Positions 11,991-24,959 of a stretch of 64,000 nt of DNA are shown here, piece by piece (within the stretch, counting starts at the first letter, position 1; each line of letters begins with the position of its first letter). Under the pieces are notes generated by a model. The model worked only from the letters and a program-made list of their open reading frames with translations, ran no database searches and was not told where the DNA came from. The stretch comes from Epiperipatus broadwayi (Eukaryota > Onychophora > Udeonychophora > Euonychophora > Peripatidae), in the NCBI GenBank assembly GCA_028023455.1, contig JAQFVV010006271.1, positions 2,046,987-2,110,986 of the forward strand, in the 5' to 3' direction. Position numbers and translations under genes: made by a program.

Positions 11991-12665
11991 CAGCTATTTT
12001 GTTATTATACCAAACATAAATAACAATTAACAAATATTAAAATTACATATAAAAATAAAAACAAATTTCCAAAAAACATTAAAAGGTATTTATTATTATT
12101 AATGACAAACAAAACAATATCAAATTCGTAAAAAATCTCAACAAATAATCAACATTTAAAGATTGAAAAAAACTCAGTGTAACTTTGTATGATAGACAGA
12201 ACTTTTTTTTTTCTATTTTACATTTAAGTGTCAAACCTTTAATATATCTTACATGATGAAGATAATCCTATAAACAAGCTTTCTATTTTCCATTTCTCCC
12301 CGATTGTATGTATACTGATCAAAAATATGCAACATAAAATATTTCTCCTGTAATTATATGGCTTCACCCAAGCAAACGTTTATATTACTTTAAGACTTTA
12401 AACATTTCAGATAAGTTGTTTTAATTTTATATATATATATATTACCATTTGAAAAAGAAAGAAATCAAAGGTTAGTCCATTTGGGATGACCAGGACATCC
12501 TAATAAATTTTGTCTACTATGTGGTTTCAGGACAACAAGATGCATGGCACTGAGGTAAGATAAAATCCATTTTAATTTTCATGTTTGTTACTAACTTATT
12601 TTCTAATTGTGTATTTTTGTAATTTTATTAACTAATTTTAATATTTATAATTCATGGTTTATGTT

Positions 12666-13261
12666 AATTACTAATATTTTATTTGTAATTAAACATTTGA
12701 CATTTAAAATGTTACCAAACAGGCATTCCATAATTATTATTTATAGAATTTTCATTGTGCTTCATCTCTCAATTTAAACTAAACTTAGATATCACACTCC
12801 CGTCTAACATTCTCCATGCCTAATCACTGTTTCAACTACAATCATTTTAAAATTAAAGCATCAAGTGCAACTGACAAATGAATATCTTATGGAACGATTG
12901 TATACTCTATTAAAAAATTATAAGCCAAATTTTAATGTGTGTGTTAGTCAGATACAATCACATGTAAATAGTAAATACATTTTATTGATTTTCTTCTTAC
13001 TTATTAACTTTATTCTCTTGATTTTTTTTTTGTACAATTATGAATTATTAATAAATCAAATATTTGCTTATATTGAATAATTCAAAAGTTTATTTGTGCC
13101 TTTCACAGCATTCCTGCAGTCTGAAAAATAAATAAGGAGATTGAAACATAACCTACTTAATCTAAACAGGTATAAAGACAAAAAAAAGTGAGATAGTAGT
13201 AAAAAACGAAAATTGAATGATAACTATTTTAAAAATTCACACATTTATTTAATTATTTTTT
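12666..13261. other. A+T-rich intergenic DNA
   Basis: No gene is recognised. A 71-codon open frame at 12865-13080 is hydrophobic and low-complexity, with no family resemblance. Confidence 0.55.
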
Positions 13262-13273
13262 AAAATCTAATTT

Positions 13274-13383
13274 TGTCAATCGTTGTTAGCCGAGACGTCA
13301 TCGCAGCCGCCTTGTAAGCAAGTAGTTGTTTGAAGACGGTTGTGGGTTCGCGTCTCCGCAGATGCTATGACATATGAAAAAAA
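13274..13383 (+). mobile_element. Short tRNA-derived SINE with 12-bp target-site duplication
   Basis: This ~110-bp island is much more G+C-rich than its surroundings. It has a box A-like TTAGCCGAGACG (13286-13297), an anticodon-loop-like CTTGTAAG near 13311, a box B-like GTGGGTTCGCGTC (13342-13354) and a terminal A run. The ends TGTCA (13274-13278) and TGACA can pair like an acceptor stem. An exact duplication AAAATCTAATTT flanks it at 13262-13273 and 13384-13395. The T-arm does not fold cleanly, so it is a SINE or retro-copied tRNA-like RNA and not a functional tRNA gene. The CTTGTAA loop resembles tRNA-Thr(UGU), which is only a suggestion. Confidence 0.85.
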
Positions 13384-13395
13384 AAAATCTAATTT

Positions 13396-13740
13396 AAATA
13401 ATTATATGTTAGAAAATAATAAAAATTAAACAAATGAAATATTAAGTTTGAAATATAAATATTTATTTAAATTAATAAATAAAATCTTAAAAATCAATTT
13501 ACTTCATGAATATCTTTGTGTGTTTAATTATTATATGAATAATTATAAAGTATGGCTTAAAATAATTCATGTTAAATAAATCATTATATTATTAATAAAA
13601 AATTATATCACTGAATGTAAGATGTGTATGTTGAAAAATATAAATTTAATAAAAATAGACAAGTACTTCAGATATGCAAACTAATAATAGAAATTACTAA
13701 AATGGGTATGAAAAGTATCACATTTAATAGAGATAATATA
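13396..13740. other. A+T-rich intergenic DNA
   Basis: Nothing recognisable is seen here. Confidence 0.55.
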
Positions 13741-14890
13741 TATTGTAACCTCCATGATAGAGTTTACATGTATGTCTTTTTGGTAAATATATATGCATTT
13801 TCTTAATTATGTATTCTATGATGTATAAAAGTCATGAGTATAAAATAAATTGTCAAGAAAGTTAAAATAGTAATTGGAAAAAAAAATAAAATGTATTACA
13901 ATTCTTTATTGTAAAATAAAATTAGCTATTAATAATAGGAAATTGCTATGGAATCAATTGAAATTGAAACTCCAATTGTCTGCTTTAAACAAAAGAGTAC
14001 AACTCACTTTCTTCATTGTGCCACTACAGAAGGAAAATCGAGAAAATTTTAAGGAGTGTTTCAGTATATATAATGCAGTTTCTGGAATAAAAACTTCAGT
14101 GTGGCTTATCCTAAAATTCCAATAGTGTAGCTGATTGTGGAACTGTAAAAAAAAAAGAACGCCTTAGAAATTAACTTTGACTCTGCCAGTCTATTAATTG
14201 CTTACAAGATGCTTAATATGTGATACTTGCTCTAAGGAGACTTGCTCTCTAATTAGTTGTCAAACAAAAGTACTCATCTATGACTGAATTTATAGATCTA
14301 CATAATTTCAATACTCTCAATAATGAAAAAGCTTCATGGGAATGATAGAAGCAAACTACAAGAAGTTAAAATAGTAAAAATTACTTGCAAATGTTTGAAA
14401 TAATGATTCTGATGGCCATATTCCTACATTTAAAAGCTAATAAATGTGAGCTCACTGAAACATAAATAGGTAATTGAATAAACTTAATATAAACTTTTTT
14501 AATGAATTATTATGAATCAACAATATTTTTTCTATCATGTGTCCTCTCCATACAAATGTTAAAATGTAAATACGTTATATTATTCTCATTCTATTTGTTA
14601 ATTAAATTATTGTTATTATTAATAATTATGTTGCTTATTTCAAATCCGAATTCTAAGTACTGTATATTATTTTATTTTGTAATTTAATAATATTAATGCT
14701 GAGAGAATAACATGGCTGACTCTGCATAAAGACTTGTTTTTATGAGTGACCAGTCTGATTGTTGTCCGTGACTTATAAATTAGTTAATTAAAAATAAAAA
14801 GCATATAGTCTATCCAGCATTTAAGTGGTCATAATTCCTCTAGACTGTTTTATTCGTGAATATTTTTAATCAATTACCACTTTTAATTAC
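13741..14890. repeat. Copy 1 of an old segmental duplication
   Basis: This stretch aligns along its length with 18732-21325. Shared landmarks include ACCTCCATGA near its start, CTCCAATTGTCTGCTTTAAA (13970/18940), CAGTCTATTAATTGCTT, GAAACATAAATAGGTAATTG (14458/20885) and TAATTCCTCTAGACT near its end. Copy 2 has about 1.4 kb of extra sequence. No coding sequence is recognisable in either copy. Confidence 0.8.
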
Positions 14891-15153
14891 ATTTGGGGAC
14901 CAGCCCAGAATAATCTCGATCAAAACAAACAGTGATTGAACCTAGTTTAGTTTTAAAATTCTTTTTTTATTAGCATACGGGGGGGGGGATAAATTAGCCA
15001 TTAAAATATATAATATAAAATACTTGGTAAGATGAGAAATATGAATTTATTTTTATTGTAAAGAAAAAAAAATCAATAAATAAACTTAAGTGTCTTTAAG
15101 CAGCAATGCTAATAGAAATAGATTGGCAGAGTTAATAATACATAAATAAATAA

Positions 15154-16816
15154 GGTAATAGTATGAATACTGAACCCCACTGCCTGATGGCGTCATTTTC
15201 TCAAAATGCACATCAATATACCATTTTAATGGCCTGAACTTATGGCGATATATTCTACAATTACACAACAAAATACTACGCCCATTAGCATTGTGACAGT
15301 ATTTGTCAAGTGAGCGCTCTTGAACTCTCACTATGGTCTGATTTGATGTTGGCCATATTTGAAAGAGATGAAACTCTGCAAAAATTCCTTGTCGAAAATT
15401 TTTTAGAAAGCGTAGTGTAGTATTCCATATTAAGAATTGTCATGTTGTCACACACACTTCCCTATGATTTTGAATTACACACAACTTGAAAAGGTTTTTT
15501 TCAGCAGTTTTTTCCGATTTCACATGCAAATGCCCATGTACGTGTGAATCTGTGCGAGAACTGTAAGGGAAGTTGGTTCAAGGGCTCCAAAATCCCATTA
15601 TTTACAGCTTTGAGGCTTCCCTGTTATTTTATTTGCGTGTTACTTTTGGCTTTTTTTATGCCTCGAAAATGGTGTTTTTTTTTACTTGTTTTGGTTGACA
15701 ACTTGTTCAAAGTTTCGTTTATTTTTGATTCAATAAATTATTTTATGGGAAACTGTTGTTTTTTGTTGTTGTTCACATGATTAGAAAGTAGGTAGGTAAT
15801 ATTTGATAAGTTTCATTAACAGTTAATTAAAGTAGGCAATATTTTATTATATTAAAATAAAAAAAGAAGTGTTTAAGAGTTTATTCAAAAGGCTCCACCC
15901 AATATATATATAAAATAATAATAAAGAACTGTGCAGTAACATAATAAAATGTTCAAAAAGAAAATCCAAAAAGAAGTCGATAATTAAAAATCAAAACAAA
16001 CGTTCCCTGCCATCCCACCCACCTCCCCAGGCTTAAAAAAAAAGTGTTCTTTAAAAACGAACTGTTTATGTTTTTTTTTAAATTAAAGGCCCCAAAATTA
16101 AGGAAGAACTCGAATAAAAAAAAGCCTCATAATAAATTAACCAAAAAAAAAGATGACAATTCAAAATCAAAACAACCTCTCTCCTCTCTAAAAAATCAAG
16201 TGTTGGTTTATTCAAAAGTACCATATTGTTGAAGTCTTTCAGCAAATCAAAACATCAACCAAAAAAAAAAGATAAGTTAAAATCAAACAACCAGCCCCCC
16301 TCCACCATCTAAAAACAAAGTGTTTGTTACCGTATTGTTGAGTAAACAAACTGACAGAGCGTTAATCGATAATTTAAAAACAAACCAACACCCCTCTAAC
16401 ACCATCTAAAAACAAAATGTTTGTTTCTTAAAAAAATGAACCAAAAAAAAAAAAAAACCGGGTGAAAAAAAAAACTTTGGTTATATTATGTAAAGAAACT
16501 GACTGACAGTTAGTCGATAATTTAAAAACAGACCAACACCCCTAGACCATCTAAAAACAAAGTATTTGTTATAAAAAACCGAAAAAAAAAAAAAACCTGG
16601 GTGGAATGAAAAAAAAACTTTGGTAGTTTACAGTAATATTATGTAAACCAAACAGATGGGCCGCCGATGAAAAAAAAATTAAAAACCGGTTGAAAAAATT
16701 TTTTTTTACCGTAATATTATGTAAACAAACAGACAGCCTGTGAATCTGTATATTGATGTGCATTGGGCGAAAAAGATTGCCATCAAACAGTAGGGTTCAG
16801 TATTCATACTATTACC
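15154..16816. mobile_element. 1.66-kb TIR DNA element with GGTA termini and 8-bp target-site duplication
   Basis: Terminal inverted repeats of about 75 bp begin GGTAATAGTATGAATACTGA at 15154, with the complement ending at 16816. They share GATGTGCATT-type sequence further in. Exact 8-bp duplications ATAAATAA flank the element (15146-15153 and 16817-16824). No transposase is recognisable. The interior has a G+C-richer left part (15180-15600) and an A-rich tandem region (16240-16740). GG-initial termini with 8-bp duplications would fit Merlin-like elements, but the superfamily is uncertain without a transposase. Confidence 0.78.
16240..16740. repeat. Degenerate A-rich tandem repeat, ~147-bp period
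   Basis: The block CGATAATTTAAAAAC followed by ACCAACACCCCT occurs at 16367 and again at 16514, with ATCTAAAAACAAA...GTTTGTTA and AAACTTTGGT blocks repeating in step. Long poly(A) runs dominate. It lies inside the GGTA-terminus element. Confidence 0.65.
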
Positions 16817-17052
16817 ATAAATAAATTAAGGCATTAAAAATGAAAATAGTGCAGTGATAGAAAGACTACTTTATGGAAAGAGCAGTGGGCATTCTAGTTA
16901 TCAAATAAATGAAGAAAAAAATTAAACTTTATATACGTTTTTAAATTATTATAGAAAAGTTAGCAGCTAAACTTTATTATAATTTTTTATATAAAATTAC
17001 CTAAGCTTAAGTAAAAATTAAAAAAGCTGAGACTTATAATAATAATGAGTTC

Positions 17053-17811
17053 ATGAGCATAATCATGAATATGTTTGCAGAAATAAAAGGCCTAATAGAA
17101 GAGCTTAAAACACAAAAGATAAAAAGCATAGATGATTTGAAAAAACAGAATGAAAAATTAAAAAAAAAAAAACAAAGGAAAATTATTGTTACAGAAGTAA
17201 AAGATGGTAAAGCCATGAGATTAGAAAAAATAATAAACAAAATGTTATGGTAGATGAGTAAATAGATAAAATGAATTATGATATAATTTCAGAATCACAA
17301 GAGATAGATATATCTAAGATATATGAAACAGATAAAGTTAATGATAAATACAAGAGTGCATTAGTTAAAGATGATCATAATATTGATAATCTAAATAAGT
17401 CTACAATTGATGTCTTGGATGGTGATGGCAGTGTTATAATTTATAATGTGTTTGAAAGTACAAATAAAATAAATAAAAGTAAAAGTGAAGAAATATCTGA
17501 TGTGGAAAATTAATTAGCTTACTTAAATATCAAAAATTTAGATGATCAAAATCATTTTAATACAATTAAATATAAAAGTATTTTGCTTGATAAGCTATAT
17601 AAAAGAAAAAAATACCAGAAAACCAGCAAGATTAAAAGTTAGAGAAGCAGAGAAGAGAAATCCAGAATTAAGGCTATTAATCATGTTAGATAGATGGTCT
17701 AAAAAATTAACTATAATAACGCATTATATAAAAACAAAAGTAAAAAGTAGAACTAGGAAGCACAAAATAAACATATTTTTTTCTAGAAATGAATTAGTTA
17801 TCATACGATGA
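17053..17811 (+). pseudogene. Three consecutive short open frames, possibly one broken coiled-coil/ORF1-type gene
   Basis: Open frames at 17053-17253, 17271-17513 and 17542-17811 follow each other on one strand, in frames 1, 3 and 1. The first is rich in Lys/Glu/Leu and looks helical (EELKTQKIKSIDDLKKQNEK). The second is acidic and Ser/Asn/Asp-rich. The third is Arg/Lys-rich. The order coiled-coil, acidic, basic would suit a decayed retrotransposon ORF1 or gag-like protein. There is no motif that identifies it, and chance frames in A-rich DNA remain possible. Confidence 0.3.
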
Positions 17812-18731
17812 ATAAACGATTCTTCAGGTCATTCCAGGTGAGGGCCTGCATATTAATAAAAATATGCAAAAAGAGACAAAGATTAATCCTATGAAAAAGG
17901 ATGAACTTTAAGTTCTGGACTTATTAGTATATGATATAGGAAAGTGTACAAATAATTATGTGATACAGATTATAAGAGTAGGTATTACTAAGCAGCAAAA
18001 AATGACTTTGTGCTGTTCAAATACTAAAAAAAGTTGACAGTCACGTTAAAATAATTAAATGTAATTGTGTTATCTGCTAATGCATATAAAAGAAAATGAC
18101 CATTATATAATTGAAACTAATTAATTCCTTGACTTTATTGATGGTTGATCATGCTGCTTTTTGTATTGATAACAAATGGAGTTTTCATGATACTTTGGAG
18201 TTCTTATTTCAGCACTTTGTACTTATAGTTATCAGCCAGTGTCTTAAAAAAGAGAGACATAATTTTTATATTTGTCAGCCTCCAAGTCTCAAAAGTGAGC
18301 CAAGTGTAATTTTATATTTATGAGCTTCTAAGTTTCATAGTGGAACAAGGCGTTAAACATATTGGTATTTGCTTTTATGTGGTTTGTTATATTTGTGCTT
18401 GAGATAGCTCTCTTGGTATTTATGTCACATGATATACTCAACATTAGATTTCTTTGTTCATCTCAGCATTGTGAGTGGATAATCAAGACCAATAAATAAT
18501 TTTAATGGAATTTATGAAAAAAAGTATATGTATACCAAGTGTAATAAAATTAGTAAATATTATCAAGACCAAGGATGAAGTAGTTTGTTATATTCATACC
18601 AGCTTGTTTGTTTTTAAAGAAATGTGGCTAAGCATGACCTTATTTTAGGATTAAAAGAAAAAAAAATTAGAATAGAAATGTGATGTTTATGCCAAATTGA
18701 CTCTATTTTATTCCTAAATGGAGGAGGGGCA
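17812..18731. other. A+T-rich intergenic DNA
   Basis: No gene or repeat is recognised. Confidence 0.55.
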
Positions 18732-21325
18732 AATATAACCTCCATGACAGTTTACATGCATGGTTTTTTGGTAAATGCATTTTTTTAAATTGTGTATTCT
18801 AGGATTTATAAAAGTTGAGTATAAAATAAATTGTGAAGTTAAAATAATAATTGTAAAAATGTATTAGAATTCTTTATTATAAAATAAATTAACTATTAAT
18901 AATACAAACTTACTATGGAACCAATTGGAAATGAAAGACACTCCAATTGTCTGCTTTAAACAAAAAAAAATGAGAATCATTAGTTTCTTCATTGTGCTAC
19001 TACAGAATGAAAGTCAAGAAATTTTTAACATTTAAGTACATATGATGTAGTTCTGGGCTAAAAGCTTCAGAGCTTTATCCTGAAATTTCCAGTAGCGTAG
19101 ATGATTATAGAATTGTAAACCAAAGAATACCTTAGAAATTAAGACTCTGGCAGTCTATTAATTGCTTGCAAAATGCTTAAATATGCGACACTTGATATAA
19201 GCAAACTTGCCTTCTAATTAGTTATCAAACAAATACTCGCCCACAACTAAATTTATAAATCTGTGTAATTTTGGCTCTCAATAATAAGAAAAACTTCATG
19301 GAAATAAACTACAAATTAAGCTACAAGAAGTTAAAATATCAAAAATTGCTTGCAGACGTTTACTTTGCAAAAGTTAGCATGGCTTATTCTTTTGAAATCA
19401 AACTTTTTTTCATTTTAAATTTGTGGGAAAATGTGCCTATATCACCATTCTCTGTGGTTCAATTTTCCTTTTAATGTATATAGCATGTTAAAATCGGATG
19501 AAAATTCTATTTTTTTATGATTTTTTCTAGTAATAAATCTAATTTTTTTTTCTGCTCAATTTATTAGATTGTACAGAGAAAACAAATGTGTAAATGTTTT
19601 AACAGCAAAATGTGGTTAAAAAATGGATTCAACATGCTTTGAAGATTTTCAAGGCCCTAATCCCGAAAATTACTGTAAGGCATATATGTAAGTATTCAAT
19701 TTTAGATTTTTTAATTATTTTAGATTTCTTTATTAATGTGTTTATCTTTGCACTAATATTTGTGTAGGATATAAATTATATTTGTAAATTAGGCGATTAC
19801 GTACAATGTAATTTTGGGGTTCTGATCCAAGTTTGAGGCAACTTTATTTTATAGACATAATGACTCAGGTTTAATAATTTACTAGCATATCTGTATTAGT
19901 ATGTACTAGCATGTCTGTTTGTATAACAAATGATTTTAATTGCATTTACAAAATTAGACTATTATAGAACAGTGCAATATAAATTTTAAGGCTCATTGTC
20001 ACTTGCACAAAAATATTGCAGTTGATGAGCAATCACAAAATTTACTAGGCATAGTATGATGTGACAGTATACTCTTTAAAAATCAGTGCAGTTTCAAATG
20101 GTGTGTGTGTGTGATAATAGTTATGTATACTACATGGAATTGTATTCAGGCAAAGAATCAAATCCAGATTCTTGCTTATGCCTTGGTACTCATACTGTGG
20201 AGACAGTAATTTTGCCGCATCTTGCATCCCATTATTTTCAATCACTGGTGTGCACAAAAAATATAAAATGAAGAGGAGACCCATTTTATCATTGATAAGG
20301 ACAGTAGCTTTTAATTTCTAGTTTGGGATCGACAAAGAAGTCAATTGCTATGATTACAAATGCATAACCATTTTCTGGAAATGATTTATTTTATATCTTT
20401 TATTAGGATGAACCTTTTTTCTTATAGGTGCCTCAAGATTTTTTAACTTTTCAAATATAAGAAAATATGACAAATTCTTATTATTCTTTTTTGTAGGTTC
20501 TGAAGTTATGGAATATCTCAGGTAAGAAGTGTTATATATGGTTTGAATGAGAATTTTGTGAAAAATACAAAGAAATTATCAATGAAGATTAATTTTACAC
20601 TTAAAATTAATGATAAATTATGAACAAAAATAAAGTAATATTTTTGGGGGGTATTGATTATTTTTTGATTTTTTAATGGCAATCACTACTTTTCTTAGCC
20701 TTATTTTTTCTATTTTCTGTCAATATATAGCATTTTGCTCCAGTATTATTAAAACTGGAATTATTGTAAAAATTGTCTCAAATCAGTTTTTTTTTTAAAT
20801 TCAATATGGCGCTAAACATTTTAAACTAGTTAATGATTCCGATGGTGTATATCTACATTTAAAAGCTAATGAAATGTGAACTTACTGAAACATAAATAGG
20901 TAATTGAGTAAACTTAATGTAAACTTTTTTTTATGAATTATTATGAATCAATAAAGATTTTTTCTACTAATGTGCTCTCCATACAAATATTGAGATGTAA
21001 ATGTATTATGTTATTCTCATTCTGTTTGTTAATTAAAACTATTATTATTAATAATTTTGTTGCTTATTTGTCATCCAAATTCTAAGTATTTTATTTTGTC
21101 ATTTAATATCAACATGGAGAGGGTAGCAATCAGGCAACATGGCTGAATCTACACAGACTATTTTATGTGTTTAATCTGGTAATAATGTCAGTGACTATTA
21201 TTATAAATTAGTTAATTAAAAATTATATCATTCTACCATATAGATATTGATAATTCCTCTAGACTAAATTTCATTCACGAATGTTTCTACTATTAAATAT
21301 TTTTTATTGTCAATTACCACTGTTA
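18732..21325. repeat. Copy 2 of the segmental duplication, with ~1.4 kb of extra sequence
   Basis: Positions 18732-19373 match 13741-14395 and positions 20815-21325 match 14395-14890, both in the same orientation. The sequence 19374-20815 has no counterpart in copy 1, so it is an insertion here or a deletion there. I see no terminal repeats or coding region in it. A (GT)n run lies at 20101-20112. Confidence 0.75.
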
Positions 21326-24300
21326 TAGGATGATTAAGCTTAACTGCATGATTGTCCAATATCATAAATTAGATCTTATAAATTTATTATACTAGACATA
21401 CCAATATGCTGAAGCAGTGATCTCTAGAAAAGCAATTTTTGTTTAATTAGTTACCATGAATGCTTGCACTTTTAAAATTTGCTGCCATGATAAAATTATT
21501 TAATAAATTAGATGAATTCATCTAATTGTAAAAATAAATGTTGAATATCAATGTGAATGTATTTTAGAAAGTGTTTAAAAACAGAAAATCTATCTGTGAA
21601 ACATTAATAGAAATGAAATGATAAAATGTAAATAAGATATTGCATTGCTATTTATTACTTATTGAATAAGATTTACAGAATAATAGGTATAATAAAGGTA
21701 TGCAAAAATTAAGTTGAAGCATTTTAGAAAAAAATTGTTTATAAGAAAAATAATAAAATATTCATACATGTTTACAGCCAATAATCAGCATATATTATTT
21801 TTATAACTAAGTATGATGTACAAAAATTGTTTACTAAAAAATATTGACCTTTGAACCGGAAATCATTGATACTAATTTGGTTATATATTCTTTATATATA
21901 ACAAATATTGAAACTATTTCAATGAATTTATTTATTATTGACTTAGAAATTCAGTCTTTATCCTGTACATGTGTGCAACAGTAATTATTATCTAAGAACC
22001 TAGTCTAGATATAACAGTATTTGAAATGTGTGTGGATATAATTTTCTTTAGAATTATTTAGATGATAAAGATTGAAAGTCATTATTAAAGGTAACACATT
22101 TTAGTATTTCATGATGATGATTACTAGCTTAGTTAGTCAATATATTCATGGTACAAGATGCCTTGAACATTGACAAGTTCATCATTTTTTAATATATGCT
22201 AAGTTTTAGTTATTTCAGTCGTGTATATACATACTGTAGAATTATTGTTCATTTATAATAAATTATTGATGATTGGCATTAGCTTGACAATGGCTATGCC
22301 TCATTTCAAATAATTATAAAGAATGATTATTTACTTCTGTTGATAACTTGCTGTTGACAATATATTTAATATTACAATTATTTCTGATGATTATTCTTTG
22401 ATAATATCTCGTATCACACTCAGTTAAAAAAATCATTACATGTTATTAAATACATCTCCATATAACTTGTTTTTAATTTCATATTGTTACAACATATATA
22501 TTTATTAATATTGTCAATAATTTTCACCATATCTGCCATTATGTCAGTGATATTTTTAATATATTGCTATTATTTCCGTACCATCTTCCTGTATCTATTA
22601 TTAAAAACATTGAAATTTTGTTTTAATTAGTTTTTATTATAATGTTTCAACCTGCTATATACAGACCATCACCAATAATATTAAACATACCCATATGAAT
22701 AAATAGATAAATCAAAATAATGAGAACATCATATACTACAAATATTATTACATACTTCCAGCATATTTATTTCTATCATTAATGGTATTAATTTGATTAC
22801 ATTTAGGAGTATTTTTTCTATTTACAATCTTATGTTTATCTATAAATTATAACAAAATTTATTATTTACACTGCTTAAAAATTTTTAAATTTTCAAAATA
22901 TACTGAATTGAAATTAGATATTTGAATCTATGTTACTATTTTTGGAGGACTTTTTTTTTTTGATAATTTATGTACCATTATTATTTTTAAAGATCTTTAT
23001 TTTTGTCAATATTAACACAAGAATTATATTTATTTATATATATAATGATACTTTGATAACTTTATCTTACTATATACAAGATTATAACCGCATTTAAATG
23101 CCAAAAAAGCAGTAATTTATAAATATAAAATACTAATATTATAATTACACACAAGAGACTGAATTTGTTAAATATTACAAAGAAAAAGCTAACCAATTAC
23201 AATAATACAAAAATAAATATAAATCTTGCTCTTAGTAATGAGTAAATATTTAGATTAGTTAAATAATATGCATAAATTGGATTTTTAATAATAGTACTAG
23301 AAGTTATCAAAAGAGGGCAGCGATCCAAAAATAACCAAACATTTGTTTCCTGACTAACGATATATTTTCAGCACATTCTGAGAGGTTTTGATGGCCATAA
23401 TATTGCTTTCAGCTTTTCTTTGCCAATTTGCAGTTTTCATAATGTTAGTTTACTGGTTTGTGTTTATCTAATGGTAGAAATTAAAATTATCAGTTTAAAA
23501 AAAGCACAAGATATATCACCATACAAATATTATACAGATTTAAAAATTGAGGAGCCAATAATGTCACTGAATGGTATATTATTTGTTCTTAGGCTTATAT
23601 AAAGAGCTTTTTATTTTGTTACTTCAGAAAGAGAATTGTAATTTTCACTAATTTATTTATTGGTATTTTTGCAACAAACTTGTAAGTGCCTTTTTTAAAC
23701 AAACAAAAAAATACATGTTCATAATTAAGATTATATTTGAAAATGTTTGCTTTTCAGAAGTCAAACTGAGTATGATGAACAGAAGAAGAGATTTACTGAA
23801 AAAAAAAAGCATTATAAATGATGATGTAAACATTTTTTTGCAAAATTTTAATGAGTGCAATTTTAAAGCAGAATTTCATTGTCAAAATAAGTCATAGATC
23901 ACATGACCCAATTCTCTTAAGCTTATAAGTTATAAACAATGACAATTGCCAATTCCTCAACAAACTTTATGATAAGTGTTTAGCAGAGAAAACATTTAAA
24001 ATATCTGTCAGGAACTCCCTGACCATGGTTTTGTGCTTTGGCACTCCTCAGAGATGTGCCAGAGTATTTCATTGTCTTTCAATATCTAAAGAAACATTGT
24101 TTCAATTTTAAAAATAGAATTGAAATAAAATATAATTCATTCAATATTTTCTAGAAATCTCTGAAGTCAATCATCCAATAAAAGCAGTCAGTTCTCATTA
24201 CGTATTTTATTTTAGTACTTTATTTTTCTATTTTGCAAAGAACAAATATATTGTAGAATGTTTGACTTTTTAAAATCTTATATTTGGAATAAATAAAGAT

Positions 24301-24899
24301 TATGAAAAGACGATTTGGAATAATGGTTTAACTGTAAAAACAAAATACTCCAAATACAACTGGAAATGTCACTAGGCAATTTAATTTAATGAGTGGGTGA
24401 AGTCACTTGGTAAATGGATTAAATAAAACATTTCAACTGATTACATTTTAAAATTTTTAACAAAAAAAAAAAAGTTAAAGAAATTTAAGAATAGTAATAA
24501 ATTTTGTCATAATTTATAATTGAAAATAGATAAAAAAATTAATGTCAAATGTAATCAAATTAATAATAAAAATATGTATAATTTATAGGAAATATAATTG
24601 TATTTGTAGAAATGATAAGTTTGATTGTGTCACTACATTGATTTGTTTATTTTATCACAAGTAAAAATAAAAATGTAAAAATAAACATTATATAAAACAT
24701 AAAAGCTTATAAAAGATGCATAAAGATAAATAAAACAATACATAGGTAAAACAATAATTAAATAACTGACTTCAGTAAAGACTGTATTTCCAGTTTTCTT
24801 TTTTCCTAAAATATAAATTATTGCTACTATTGTTACATGTTGATTAGTAGGGTGTTAGAATGGGGGGAGGGGTTAATTCCTTATTTTAATGGTTGTGTA
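21326..24899. other. A+T-rich intergenic DNA
   Basis: No coding region, RNA gene or clear repeat is recognised across this 3.6-kb stretch. Confidence 0.55.
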
Positions 24900-24959
24900 C
24901 CTGTATTGAAGATCCTGAACATGTTTTGTTACATGTGTTATTTTCCTAGAGTTTTATGC

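Larger units (their letters stand above)
7470..12665. repeat. Large inverted repeat with GATA core, interrupted by a LINE and a hAT MITE
   Basis: About 600 bp at 7470-8079, continuing at 9923-9990, is the reverse complement of about 11945-12665. Matching landmarks include the TAGTAGACAAAATTT segment (7592/12514), a ~330-bp stretch with AAGTTACACTGAGTTTTTT (7932/12172), and CAAAATAGCTG next to the tetranucleotide repeats (9945/11991). The left arm is split by the RTE-like LINE (8080-9912) and the hAT element (10016-10413). The right arm lacks both, so they inserted after the inverted structure formed. The symmetry axis lies near 10845, where the tetranucleotide repeat switches strand. Confidence 0.8.

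Noticed and set aside
16240-16740. CRISPR-like regular repeat spacing
   Set aside because: The repeat period is ~147 bp with degenerate A-rich units and no short identical repeats with unique spacers; the DNA is eukaryotic.
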